This document shows, piece after piece, positions 9,501 to 16,580 of a DNA stretch of 64,000 bases. Numbering within the stretch: the stretch's first letter is position 1; each line of letters begins with the position of its first letter. Location of the stretch: assembly GCA_022766945.1 (NCBI GenBank), contig JALEOU010000066.1, positions 1 through 64,000 of the forward strand, given 5' to 3'. The notes under the pieces were generated by a model. It was not told the DNA's origin and did no database searches. It saw only the letters and a list, made by a program, of their open reading frames with translations. A program made the position numbers and the translations under genes. The stretch comes from Fusicatenibacter sp. (GTDB lineage Bacteria > Bacillota > Clostridia > Lachnospirales > Lachnospiraceae).

Positions 9501-11183
9501 ATTGATTCCTGTCAGATTTTCAATGCGGAACGGAATAGGCACTTTCGGATTCACAAACGTGGAGAATGTTTTCACAATCACCCCGTTTTCCACTCGGACC
9601 GCACCAATCTCAATAATTTTATTCACAATCGATGAAAAACCAGTGGTTTCGATATCGAATACAACAAAATCCCCGTGTATACTCTGTCCTTTACTGTTGA
9701 CTACCACATCCTTCTGATCATCAACCAGATAGGCTTCCATTCCATAAATCACCTTGAATGGAGCAGATACCTTCTTTAGTTCCTCCTTCGTCGCTTCCGG
9801 ATGCTCCTGCTGATATTTCTTTCGGTAGGCGCCATCAATATCTTCCATGGCATGATTTGCCTCGGGAAATGACTGAACCACGCCGTGATCTGTGATGGCG
9901 ATTGCCGGATGACCCCATTCATACGCTCGCTTCACCAGTTTCGCCGCATCCGTCACACCATCCATATCGCTCATTTTGGTGTGGCAATGCAGTTCCACCC
10001 GTTTCATCGGGCTGGTATCCCTTCTCCCGATACGGAAATCGTTAATCTTTTTGATTCCCCAGACTGACATAACGGTCAGGTCATGATCAAAAGAATCCAC
10101 CGTTGTCTTTCCCTTAACTTTCACAAACGCCCCCGGTTTGATAGCCGCCTTCATGTCCGGCACTTCTGCATTTGACACAAACAGCTTCACAGAAATCGTG
10201 TCCGTAAAATCAGTAATCGTGAACATGAAAATTGTCCGCTCATTTCGGATTTCCTTGGTATCTACACTCTGGATCTTTCCACGGATTACTACATCCCCGA
10301 TCTCATCGCCGATGGCAAGAATCTCTACACTCTCTTCCTCAAAATCACGTCCATAGATTACATCCGGGTTGGAAGATTTTCTCGGCTGATCCTCCATCCG
10401 TTTCCCGAATCCGCCTTTGCTTCCTCTGCCGTTTTTCCAGCTTCCTTTTGCACCGGAAAGAGTTGACTGTGCATTCTGCGGTATCCCCTCTGCTACCTTT
10501 GTCGTTTTTCCTTCCGTTTTCGCATTCTGCCCTGTGGAATCTGTTCGCTTTTCCTGTCGTTTTTCCTGCCGTCTTTTCTCTTCCAGCTGTTCCCCCAGGT
10601 GCGTTCTGGAAAGAACATGCCTCACTTCCTCCTGGAGCTTCAATTCGGAGTTTTTCATCGCTTTGCTTTCGCCTTCCATTTTCCAGAGCTCCGTTTCGAT
10701 CTTCAAATCAAAACCGCATCGCTCACAGAAAATTTTCTCCAGAATCCGAACCAGCTCACCCTCTTTCTCCCTGGCAATCACAGAATCGACCAGTACCAGA
10801 TGCATCGTGTTCGTCTCCGGAAAGGTGATCGTGGATGTCTGAAACAGGTTATATAAAAAGACGCTGTAGTTTTTCAGTTCCAGAAGAATACTGCTGTGAT
10901 ACACCTCCAGCAAATTTTCCGGTGTATACTGCCTGGAAAGATAAAAGCGCTCAATGATTTTGATCTGCAGCGGAACCTCTCCAAACAGCTGCTCTTTAAT
11001 CTCCTTTTCCAGCTGATAGATATATTTTTTATGAATCCACTGATGGCTGACCAGATAGATACGGAGAAGATCCCTCTTCCTGTTGATCGCAACACGGGAT
11101 ATCTCCACACTCTCCAGCAGCTCTGACAGTTCTCCCTCCACATTTAATTTCGGAAAAACTTCCTGAAAACTTTTTTCTGTCAT
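6588..11183 (-). CDS. polC: DNA polymerase III alpha subunit, Gram-positive type
   Basis: The 1531-residue replicative polymerase has the PolC layout. It has an N-terminal domain and an OB fold, then a PHP domain starting near residue 393 (VELHCHTKMSDMDG). A proofreading 3'-5' exonuclease is inserted near residue 507 (FDIETTGFSS). Next come a zinc-binding region (CEKCHYSEF and CPNCGAP) and the polymerase palm motif PDIDLNFSGDYQ near 1055. Family members are usually about 1440-1470 residues. The extra length lies mostly in a basic, Q/K/G-rich linker at about residues 185-275, upstream of the OB fold. The start has a ribosome site GGAAAGGA. ispG ends 38 bases upstream, so the two are likely cotranscribed. 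Confidence 0.97.
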   Translation of the reverse strand: MTEKSFQEVFPKLNVEGELSELLESVEISRVAINRKRDLLRIYLVSHQWIHKKYIYQLEKEIKEQLFGEVPLQIKIIERFYLSRQYTPENLLEVYHSSILLELKNYSVFLYNLFQTSTITFPETNTMHLVLVDSVIAREKEGELVRILEKIFCERCGFDLKIETELWKMEGESKAMKNSELKLQEEVRHVLSRTHLGEQLEEKRRQEKRQEKRTDSTGQNAKTEGKTTKVAEGIPQNAQSTLSGAKGSWKNGRGSKGGFGKRMEDQPRKSSNPDVIYGRDFEEESVEILAIGDEIGDVVIRGKIQSVDTKEIRNERTIFMFTITDFTDTISVKLFVSNAEVPDMKAAIKPGAFVKVKGKTTVDSFDHDLTVMSVWGIKKINDFRIGRRDTSPMKRVELHCHTKMSDMDGVTDAAKLVKRAYEWGHPAIAITDHGVVQSFPEANHAMEDIDGAYRKKYQQEHPEATKEELKKVSAPFKVIYGMEAYLVDDQKDVVVNSKGQSIHGDFVVFDIETTGFSSIVNKIIEIGAVRVENGVIVKTFSTFVNPKVPIPFRIENLTGINDNMVLDAPDIETVLPEFMEFCEGAVMVAHNASFDMSFIEHNCSLLGIEREFTIADTVAMARFLLPGLNRFKLDTVAKAVGVSLENHHRAVDDAGCTAEIFIRFIKMLEEREIFTLDALNIEGKVSEDAIRKLPTYHAIILAKNETGRVNLYRLVSESHLKYYNRRPRLPKSIYLKYQEGLMIGSACEAGELYQALLRGEPDSEIARLVEFYDYLEIQPLGNNAFMINSEDVSAVNSEEDLIEINKKIVKLGEQFKKPVVATCDVHFMDPEDEIYRRIIMAGKGFDDADQQAPLYLRTTEEMLEEFSYLGSETAEQVVISNPQKIADMVEKISPIRAGKFPPVIEDSDKTLRRICYDRAHEIYGEELPEIVSNRLERELNSIISNGYAVMYIIAQKLVWKSNEDGYLVGSRGSVGSSFVATMAGITEVNPLSPHYYCEKCHYSEFDSPRVKEYVGRAGCDMPDAVCPNCGAPLKKAGFDIPFETFLGFKGNKEPDIDLNFSGDYQSKAHKYTEVIFGAGQTFRAGTIGTLADKTAFGYVKNYYEERGQHKRNCEIDRIVEGCTGIRRTTGQHPGGIIVLPFGEDINSFTPVQHPANDMTTDIVTTHFDYHSIDSNLLKLDILGHDDPTMIRMLEDITGLDAQTIPLDNPEVMSLFKSTEALGIKPEDIGGCPLGCLGVPEFGTDFVIQMLLDTKPQSFSDLIRISGLSHGTDVWLGNAQTLIEEGKATISTAICTRDDIMIYLIDKGLESEQSFTIMESVRKGKGLKPEWEEEMKAHNVPDWYIWSCKKIKYMFPKAHAAAYVMMAYRIAYYKIFEPLAYYAAYFSIRASAFSYELMCMGRERLEYYMRDYEKRKDTLSKKEQDTMKDMKIVQEMYARGFDFVPVDLYTASAHRFQVVDEKHLMPALDSIEGLGDKAADAVVLAARDGKFLSKDDFRDRTKVSKSVIDFMDDLGVFGDIPESNQFSLFDYS

Positions 11184-11221
11184 ATCGCTTTCCTTTCCTG
11201 CAGATTCACCACACCGTCCTC

Positions 11222-12277
11222 CTATTTCATCCAGTGATCCAGCTCTTCCTTCAATGTATCCAGCAGGGTATCTTCCGGCACTTTCTTTACGATCTCTCCT
11301 TTTTTGATCAGGAGTCCGACGCCCTTGCCTCCCGCTATGCCAAGGTCTGCCTCTTTTGCCTCTCCCGGGCCATTGACTACGCAGCCCATTACCGCAACTT
11401 TGATGTCCAGCGGATACTGCTGAACCAGAGTTTCCACCTGGTTTGCCAGATTGATCAGATCAATCTGCGTACGGCCGCACGTAGGGCAGGAAACAACCTC
11501 AATTCCTCCCTTTTTAAGACCAAGTGTTTTCAGAATTCGTTTTGCAGACTTTACCTCCTCCAGCGGATCTCCTGTGAGAGACACACGGATGGTATCACCG
11601 ATTCCCTGATACAGGATAATACCAAGACCCACCGCTGATTTGATATTGCCCGCATACAGCGTTCCTGCTTCCGTAATCCCCACATGCAGTGGATGGTCCG
11701 TCTGTGACGCAATCAGTTCATGAGCTTTCGCACACATCATGACATCGGACGATTTGATACTGATGACCAGATTATCATATCCCAGATCTTCTATGATCTT
11801 CACCTTATCCAGCGCACTCTCCACCAGGCCCTCGGCAGTTACACCATGATATTTTTCCACCAGTTCCTTTTCCAGCGACCCGCTGTTTACTCCTACACGG
11901 ATCGGAATCTGCATATCGCGCGCCGTATCCGTCACTGCCCGGATCCGGTCAATACTCCCGATATTACCGGGATTGATTCTGATTTTATCTGCACCGTTTT
12001 CCATTGCCGCAATGGCCAGCCTGTAATCAAAATGGATATCTGCTACCAGAGGAATGGAAATCTCCTTTTTAATCTCCCGAAGCGCGCAGGCTGCTTCCAT
12101 GGTAGGAACTGCGCAGCGGATAATTTCGCAGCCGGCTGCTTCCAGCGCATGAATCTGCGCTATCGTAGCCTTAACATCCTCCGTCTTCGTATTTGTCATA
12201 GACTGAATTAAAACAGGATTTCCCCCGCCGATCACCTGAGTCCCCATTTTCACGATTTTTGTATGATCTCTGTACAT
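11222..12277 (-). CDS. ispG: 4-hydroxy-3-methylbut-2-en-1-yl diphosphate synthase
   Basis: The 351-residue enzyme of the MEP isoprenoid pathway reduces methylerythritol cyclodiphosphate to HMBPP with a [4Fe-4S] cluster. The cluster ligands are visible as SCPTCGRTQ and the downstream MGCVVNGPGE. The N-terminal TIM-barrel opening is typical (VLIQSMTNTKTEDV). The length is normal for the bacterial short form. A ribosome site (GGAGGG) lies before the ATG. dxr and rseP, frequent neighbours in other clostridia, are absent here. The gene is the first of a polC transcript and faces divergent xpaC. Confidence 0.96.
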   Translation of the reverse strand: MYRDHTKIVKMGTQVIGGGNPVLIQSMTNTKTEDVKATIAQIHALEAAGCEIIRCAVPTMEAACALREIKKEISIPLVADIHFDYRLAIAAMENGADKIRINPGNIGSIDRIRAVTDTARDMQIPIRVGVNSGSLEKELVEKYHGVTAEGLVESALDKVKIIEDLGYDNLVISIKSSDVMMCAKAHELIASQTDHPLHVGITEAGTLYAGNIKSAVGLGIILYQGIGDTIRVSLTGDPLEEVKSAKRILKTLGLKKGGIEVVSCPTCGRTQIDLINLANQVETLVQQYPLDIKVAVMGCVVNGPGEAKEADLGIAGGKGVGLLIKKGEIVKKVPEDTLLDTLKEELDHWMK

Positions 12278-12445
12278 CTGCCAATCCCTCCATTTTCTCT
12301 TGATCTATCCCTTTATAAATTCACTTATCATTGTTTGATTGCCTTATATGGGCAAAACCACCCATTATCAGTATCATACCACAAAACTTCTCATTTTGCG
12401 ACCGTTCCTTTCAATACAGTTTCGCTGCGTTTTGAAGGTGGATAA

Positions 12446-12505
12446 GCGCGTCTGCATACGAGATCTATTTTCTGCACAGCGTCCGTTATGGTCTGAACAG
12501 TAACT
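12446..12505 (+). repeat. Dispersed intergenic element, copy A
   Basis: About 57 bases match a segment at 22731-22787 on the other strand. Shared blocks include GCGTCTGC, CGAGATCT, TTTTCTGCAC, GCGTCCGT and TGAACAGTAAC. The copy contains half of an inverted repeat (ATTTTCTGCA 12468-12477 with TGCAGAAAAT at 12510-12519). It ends about 38 bases before the xpaC -35 box. The rest of the 374-base gap to ispG holds the xpaC promoter, and I found no convincing ispG promoter. Confidence 0.75.
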
Positions 12506-12543
12506 TCGCTGCAGAAAATTGTATAATTCCGGCATTTGTTAAC

Positions 12544-12572
12544 TTGTCATCAGGGTTTTGTCATTGTATAAT
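12544..12572 (+). promoter_or_regulatory. Promoter of xpaC-telA
   Basis: TTGTCA (12544-12549) and TATAAT (12567-12572) have a 17-base spacer. The start codon follows about 80 bases later. Confidence 0.72.
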
Positions 12573-12651
12573 AAAAAAGACAGCTATTTTGAAAAACAAC
12601 AACTGATCTCATAGCTGCAAACAAAGCAGTTTTCCACAGAAAGGAACTAAC

Positions 12652-13917
12652 ATGAGTTTTGAAGATGATTTGAAAGATGTAGGCGACAGTATCGGCCGAC
12701 TGGTAGACAATGCTGTCAATTCGCAGAACTTTCAGGAATTAAATCAAAAAATAACAGATACGATTAACCAGTTTGTATATCCCAACCGTCAGGGACCCTA
12801 TCGGGCCAACGGCGATTCTTCCTATCATCCGGGCAGTTCCTACAGTTCTTCCCGTTATGCGAACGATACGAAGAATACGCCCCCGCCAAAATCCAATGGG
12901 AACAGCGCAACTGCCCCCAAACCTCGTCCGAATCAGTGGTTGTCTATGCGAATGCAAAACAGAGAGCGTTTCATGATTTCATCGGATCTCTCCTTTACCG
13001 GTGGTTTTCAGATTGCAGCCGGCGGACTTCTCTCCGGAGTTTTCGGTCTTTCCGCGCTCGGTATTCTAATAGCCCTGTTTGAGACCGGTTTCGAAATAGC
13101 ACTTTTGGTCACATTGCTCATCTGCGCCAGCCTGATCGGTACCGGCGGGTTCCTGATCAGAAAAGGAAAGAAAAACCGGAACCTGATCCGCCATTTCCGG
13201 CAGATCTGCAGCATTCTTGGTTCGAGAGAGTATATCTCTGTCAAAGAGTTGTCTGACCGGCTCCATCTTCCGCAAAAAGAACTGTGCACGGAGCTTTCCC
13301 GGATGATTGACAAATCCATGTTCCGTCAGGGACATCTCGACAAAGACAATACCTGTCTGATGGTTACCAATAATTGTTATCATCAATACCGGGAACTTCT
13401 GGAACGTCAATACCGGCAGCAGCTGGAGCAGGAACAAAAGCAAAAGGAACTGGAGGCATCCGGCCTTACCCCGGAATATCAGGAAATGCTTTCCGAATGT
13501 GAAAAATACATTCACAAAATCCATCAGTGCAACGAAGACCTTCCCGGTGAAGTGATCTCCGCGAAACTTAACCGTCTGGAGCTGGTTGTGACACGGATTC
13601 TGGACGAAGCAAAAAAACGTCCGAAGGAAGTCACACAACTTCGGAAATTTATGGATTACTATATGCCGACAACCTGGAAGCTTCTGGATTCTTACCGTAG
13701 CTTTGAAAGGGAACCAATCCAGAGTGAAAATATTCTCAAAACCAAACAGGAAATTGAGAAAACACTCGATACCATCAATGAAGCTTTCGAAAAGCTCCTC
13801 AATGACCTGTTCCAGACAACCGCGTGGGACATTTCCTCAGATATCTCTGTCCTGGAATCCATGCTTGCACAGGAAGGTCTGACAGATAAAGGTATGAACG
13901 GACTTCATTTACAATAA
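12652..13917 (+). CDS. xpaC: XpaC-like membrane protein (5-bromo-4-chloroindolyl phosphate hydrolysis family)
   Basis: The product has 421 residues. A polar, G/S/P-rich N-terminal part of about 120 residues precedes two hydrophobic segments at about residues 122-165 (GLLSGVFGLSALGILIALF and IALLVTLLICASLIGTGG). A cytosolic, helical C-terminal half follows, with a coiled coil near residues 240-300. This layout and the telA neighbour match the XpaC family, named for a B. subtilis gene linked to X-phosphate hydrolysis. The actual activity is not established, and a role in envelope stress with TelA is inferred. The ribosome site AAAGGA precedes the ATG, and the stop lies 31 bases before telA. Confidence 0.8.
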   Translation: MSFEDDLKDVGDSIGRLVDNAVNSQNFQELNQKITDTINQFVYPNRQGPYRANGDSSYHPGSSYSSSRYANDTKNTPPPKSNGNSATAPKPRPNQWLSMRMQNRERFMISSDLSFTGGFQIAAGGLLSGVFGLSALGILIALFETGFEIALLVTLLICASLIGTGGFLIRKGKKNRNLIRHFRQICSILGSREYISVKELSDRLHLPQKELCTELSRMIDKSMFRQGHLDKDNTCLMVTNNCYHQYRELLERQYRQQLEQEQKQKELEASGLTPEYQEMLSECEKYIHKIHQCNEDLPGEVISAKLNRLELVVTRILDEAKKRPKEVTQLRKFMDYYMPTTWKLLDSYRSFEREPIQSENILKTKQEIEKTLDTINEAFEKLLNDLFQTTAWDISSDISVLESMLAQEGLTDKGMNGLHLQ

Positions 13918-13948
13918 CCAAGACTGTACGTCGAAAAGGAGAAGCATC

Positions 13949-15103
13949 ATGAGTGAAGATTTGAATGTATTAACCGAAACACCAACTTTAAGTTTTGGCA
14001 TTCCGGAGCCGGAACCGGTTCGCCCCGCTGTTCAGCCAAAATCCGAAGTTCTGGATGATTCCGTACTCTCTGCAGAACAGAAGCAGATGGTTGACAGCTT
14101 TGTATCTCAGATTGATTTGACCAATACCAACGGAATTCTCCAGTATGGTTCCGGTGCTCAGAAGAAAATGGCCGATTTTTCAGAGAAAACACTTGAAAAT
14201 GTCAGATCAAAAGACCTCGGAGAAGTGGGAGATCTGCTTTCTTCTGTTGTGACGGAACTGAAGTCGTTCGATGCTGAGGAGGAGAAAGGACCTTTTTCCT
14301 TTTTCCGGAAAAGTTCGAGCAAACTCAACGCAATGAAAGCGAAATACGACAAAGCGGAAGTCAATGTCAATAAAATCTGTGATGTACTGGAAGGGCATCA
14401 GCGTCAGCTGCTCAAAGACATTGCACTTCTGGATCAGATGTATGCTCAGAATCTGAATTATTTCAAAGAGCTCACGATGTATATCCTGGCTGGAAAGAAA
14501 AAACTGGAGCAGGTGCGTTCCACTGAACTTTTGGATCTGCAGCGCAAAGCAGAGCAGACCGGCCTGGCCGAGGACGCTCAGGCTGCAAAAGATCTGGAAG
14601 ATCTGTGCACGCGTTTCGAGAAAAAACTGTATGATCTGGAACTGACCCGTATGGTTTCGATTCAGACAGCACCGCAGATTCGTATGATTCAGAACAGCGA
14701 TTCTGTGATGGCAGAAAAGATCCAGTCTACCATTGTGAATACCATTCCACTCTGGAAGAATCAGATGGTCATTGCACTTGGCATCCATCATTCCACAGAG
14801 GCCGCAAAAGCGCAGCGGCAGGTAACCGATATGACCAATGAACTGCTGAAAAAGAATGCTGCAAATCTGAAAACTGCCACCATTGAAACTGCAAAAGAAT
14901 CGGAACGCGGTATTGTTGATCTGGAAACCCTCAAATCCACGAATCAGACGCTGATTTCCACGCTGGACGAAGTAATGAAGATCCAGCAGGACGGCCGTGA
15001 AAAGAGACGTGCAGCGGAAGCAGAACTGGTACAGCTGGAAAATGAGATTAAAAACAAAATGCTGGAAATCGCCAGCAGCGGAAACCGTCAGGCAGGTGCC
15101 TGA
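13949..15103 (+). CDS. telA: TelA-family toxic anion resistance protein
   Basis: The 384-residue, almost entirely helical cytosolic protein has the family core (GDLLSSVVTELKSF through WKNQMVIALGIHHSTEA) and a C-terminal coiled coil. TelA/KlaA homologues were first linked to tellurite resistance and, in other bacteria, to tolerance of cell-envelope-active agents; the mechanism is unknown. It is cotranscribed with xpaC, the usual partner, and has a ribosome site AAAAGGAG. A terminator shared with folA follows within 10 bases. The assignment to the family is firm, and the substrate is not known. Confidence 0.92.
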   Translation: MSEDLNVLTETPTLSFGIPEPEPVRPAVQPKSEVLDDSVLSAEQKQMVDSFVSQIDLTNTNGILQYGSGAQKKMADFSEKTLENVRSKDLGEVGDLLSSVVTELKSFDAEEEKGPFSFFRKSSSKLNAMKAKYDKAEVNVNKICDVLEGHQRQLLKDIALLDQMYAQNLNYFKELTMYILAGKKKLEQVRSTELLDLQRKAEQTGLAEDAQAAKDLEDLCTRFEKKLYDLELTRMVSIQTAPQIRMIQNSDSVMAEKIQSTIVNTIPLWKNQMVIALGIHHSTEAAKAQRQVTDMTNELLKKNAANLKTATIETAKESERGIVDLETLKSTNQTLISTLDEVMKIQQDGREKRRAAEAELVQLENEIKNKMLEIASSGNRQAGA

Positions 15104-15111
15104 ATAATCAT

Positions 15112-15154
15112 GCAGGAGGCTAACCATTCATTGGTTTGCCTCCTGCTTTTTTAT
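15112..15154. terminator. Bidirectional terminator between telA and folA
   Basis: The stem GCAGGAGGC (15112-15120) pairs with GCCTCCTGC (15138-15146), extended inward by AACCA/TGGTT, and is followed by six T on the plus strand. The folA stop codon overlaps the T run. Confidence 0.85.
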
Positions 15155-15639
15155 TTTCTCCGATATGTGGTGAAATAGAATTCGATATCAAAACAGGTCT
15201 GTTCTTCCCCCTCTTCCACCAGTTCCCACTCCGGGGATTGATCCAGATCCGGAAAAAAAGTGTCCGCCTGATATTCCATATCAATCCTGGTGACCAATGC
15301 CGTATCACAGTAAGGAAGGAGCATCTGATAGATTTCACCGCCTCCTGCCACGTAAATATCCTCATCCGGATAAGACTGCAGTGTTTTTAAAAGCTCCTCT
15401 TTACTGTGTACCGTCACAGCTCCGCGCATGCGAAACTCGGGATCACGGCTTAAAATAATCGTTGTCCTTCCCTTCAGAGGCTGACCTGCCGGAAGTGTTT
15501 CCAGCGTTTTTCTTCCCATGACAACCACTTTTCCCATTGTTGTCTCACGGAAAAAACGCATGTCAGACGGGATAGTCACGAGCATCCTTCCCTGATAGCC
15601 AATCCCCCAGTTCCTGTCTGCACTTAAAATTGCTTTCAT
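15151..15639 (-). CDS. folA: Dihydrofolate reductase
   Basis: The 162-residue enzyme reduces dihydrofolate to tetrahydrofolate with NADPH. The typical opening is present (ILSADRNWGIGYQGRMLV), with the acidic catalytic residue at D26 in TIPSDMRFF. NADPH-binding VMGRKTLETLP and the glycine motif YVAGGGEIYQMLLP follow. The length is normal. The ATG abuts the stop of larE (TAAATG), so translation is probably coupled. thyA, the common partner, is not next to it. Trimethoprim sensitivity cannot be judged from sequence by eye. Confidence 0.95.
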   Translation of the reverse strand: MKAILSADRNWGIGYQGRMLVTIPSDMRFFRETTMGKVVVMGRKTLETLPAGQPLKGRTTIILSRDPEFRMRGAVTVHSKEELLKTLQSYPDEDIYVAGGGEIYQMLLPYCDTALVTRIDMEYQADTFFPDLDQSPEWELVEEGEEQTCFDIEFYFTTYRRK

Positions 15640-16470
15640 TTACAGATCTCCTTTCAAATTCAGATCCATGCTCCCGGAACGAAATCCTTCCAGATCCAGT
15701 GTGACATAGGGAAACCCCAGTTCATGCAATCGATTTGCAATCTCCTTACTTCGCTCCAGGACATAACCCATCTGTTCTTTCTCCACCTCAATTCGAACCA
15801 GATCCCCGTGTACCCTCAGCCGAATGTTACACTCCGCTCCAAACTGTTCATGCAGCCATTCCTCCCCCTGTGAAATTCGCTCGAGCAGTTCATAATCCAG
15901 TTGACTTCCATAGGGTAATCTGGTGGCCATACACGGAGCGGAAGGACGGTGCGCTACTGAAATCCCATAATCCGCAGCGAACTGCTTCACCTCGGCTTTT
16001 GTCACATGACATGCTGCCAGCGGACTGAGAATCCCCAGCTCTCTCAGTGCACGAATTCCGGGGCGATAGACATGAAGATCATCCTCATTGGTTCCATCCA
16101 GAATCCTGTGCACATCCTGCTTCTCTGCAAATTCCATCAGCTTTTCAAACAAATGATGTTTGCAGAGATAACAGCGATTTTCCGGATTGCTGCGGATTGC
16201 TTCCATTTCCAACTCATCAACTGTAAGAATCTGATGAATCGCCTGCATTTCATCGGCCACTTTTTGGGCGATATCCAGATCACAGGGTGGATGAAGTCTG
16301 GTCTGGAATGTCACCGCATAAACCTTTTTTCCATGGCGTTTTGTTGCATCCACAGCAAGCCGCAGCAAAAGACTGCTGTCTACCCCTCCTGAAAAAGCCA
16401 GAACAAGATCTTCCGAAGACAGTTCTTCCATATACTTCAAAAGCTGCTCTTTTTTGTTCTCTAACTGCAT
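15640..16470 (-). CDS. larE: LarE-like PP-loop sulfur transferase
   Basis: The 276-residue protein carries the PP-loop AFSGGVDSSLLLRLA near residue 28, for adenylation of a substrate carboxylate. C180 lies in SAPCMATRLPYG, the position of the sacrificial or cluster-binding cysteine in LarE. CYLCK (C100, C103) is a second cysteine group. LarE makes the thiolated pincer of the nickel cofactor of lactate racemase with LarB and LarC. No larA, larB or larC gene is in this window, so the true substrate is open. It lies directly upstream of folA with no gap. An alternative is another member of the same ATPase family. Confidence 0.8.
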   Translation of the reverse strand: MQLENKKEQLLKYMEELSSEDLVLAFSGGVDSSLLLRLAVDATKRHGKKVYAVTFQTRLHPPCDLDIAQKVADEMQAIHQILTVDELEMEAIRSNPENRCYLCKHHLFEKLMEFAEKQDVHRILDGTNEDDLHVYRPGIRALRELGILSPLAACHVTKAEVKQFAADYGISVAHRPSAPCMATRLPYGSQLDYELLERISQGEEWLHEQFGAECNIRLRVHGDLVRIEVEKEQMGYVLERSKEIANRLHELGFPYVTLDLEGFRSGSMDLNLKGDL

Positions 16471-16502
16471 CTGAACGCATCTCCTCTCTTACAAACAACT
16501 CC

Positions 16503-16545
16503 AAAAAATCCATCGGCAGAAACGATCCTTCTACTGCCGATGGAT
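16503..16545 (-). terminator. Terminator after the L,D-transpeptidase gene
   Basis: A 12-base-pair stem (ATCCATCGGCAG with CTGCCGATGGAT) lies just after the gene and is followed by six T on the minus strand. Confidence 0.85.
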
Positions 16546-16580
16546 TTTAAAAACTATTTTATAACGATACAACGAACTGA

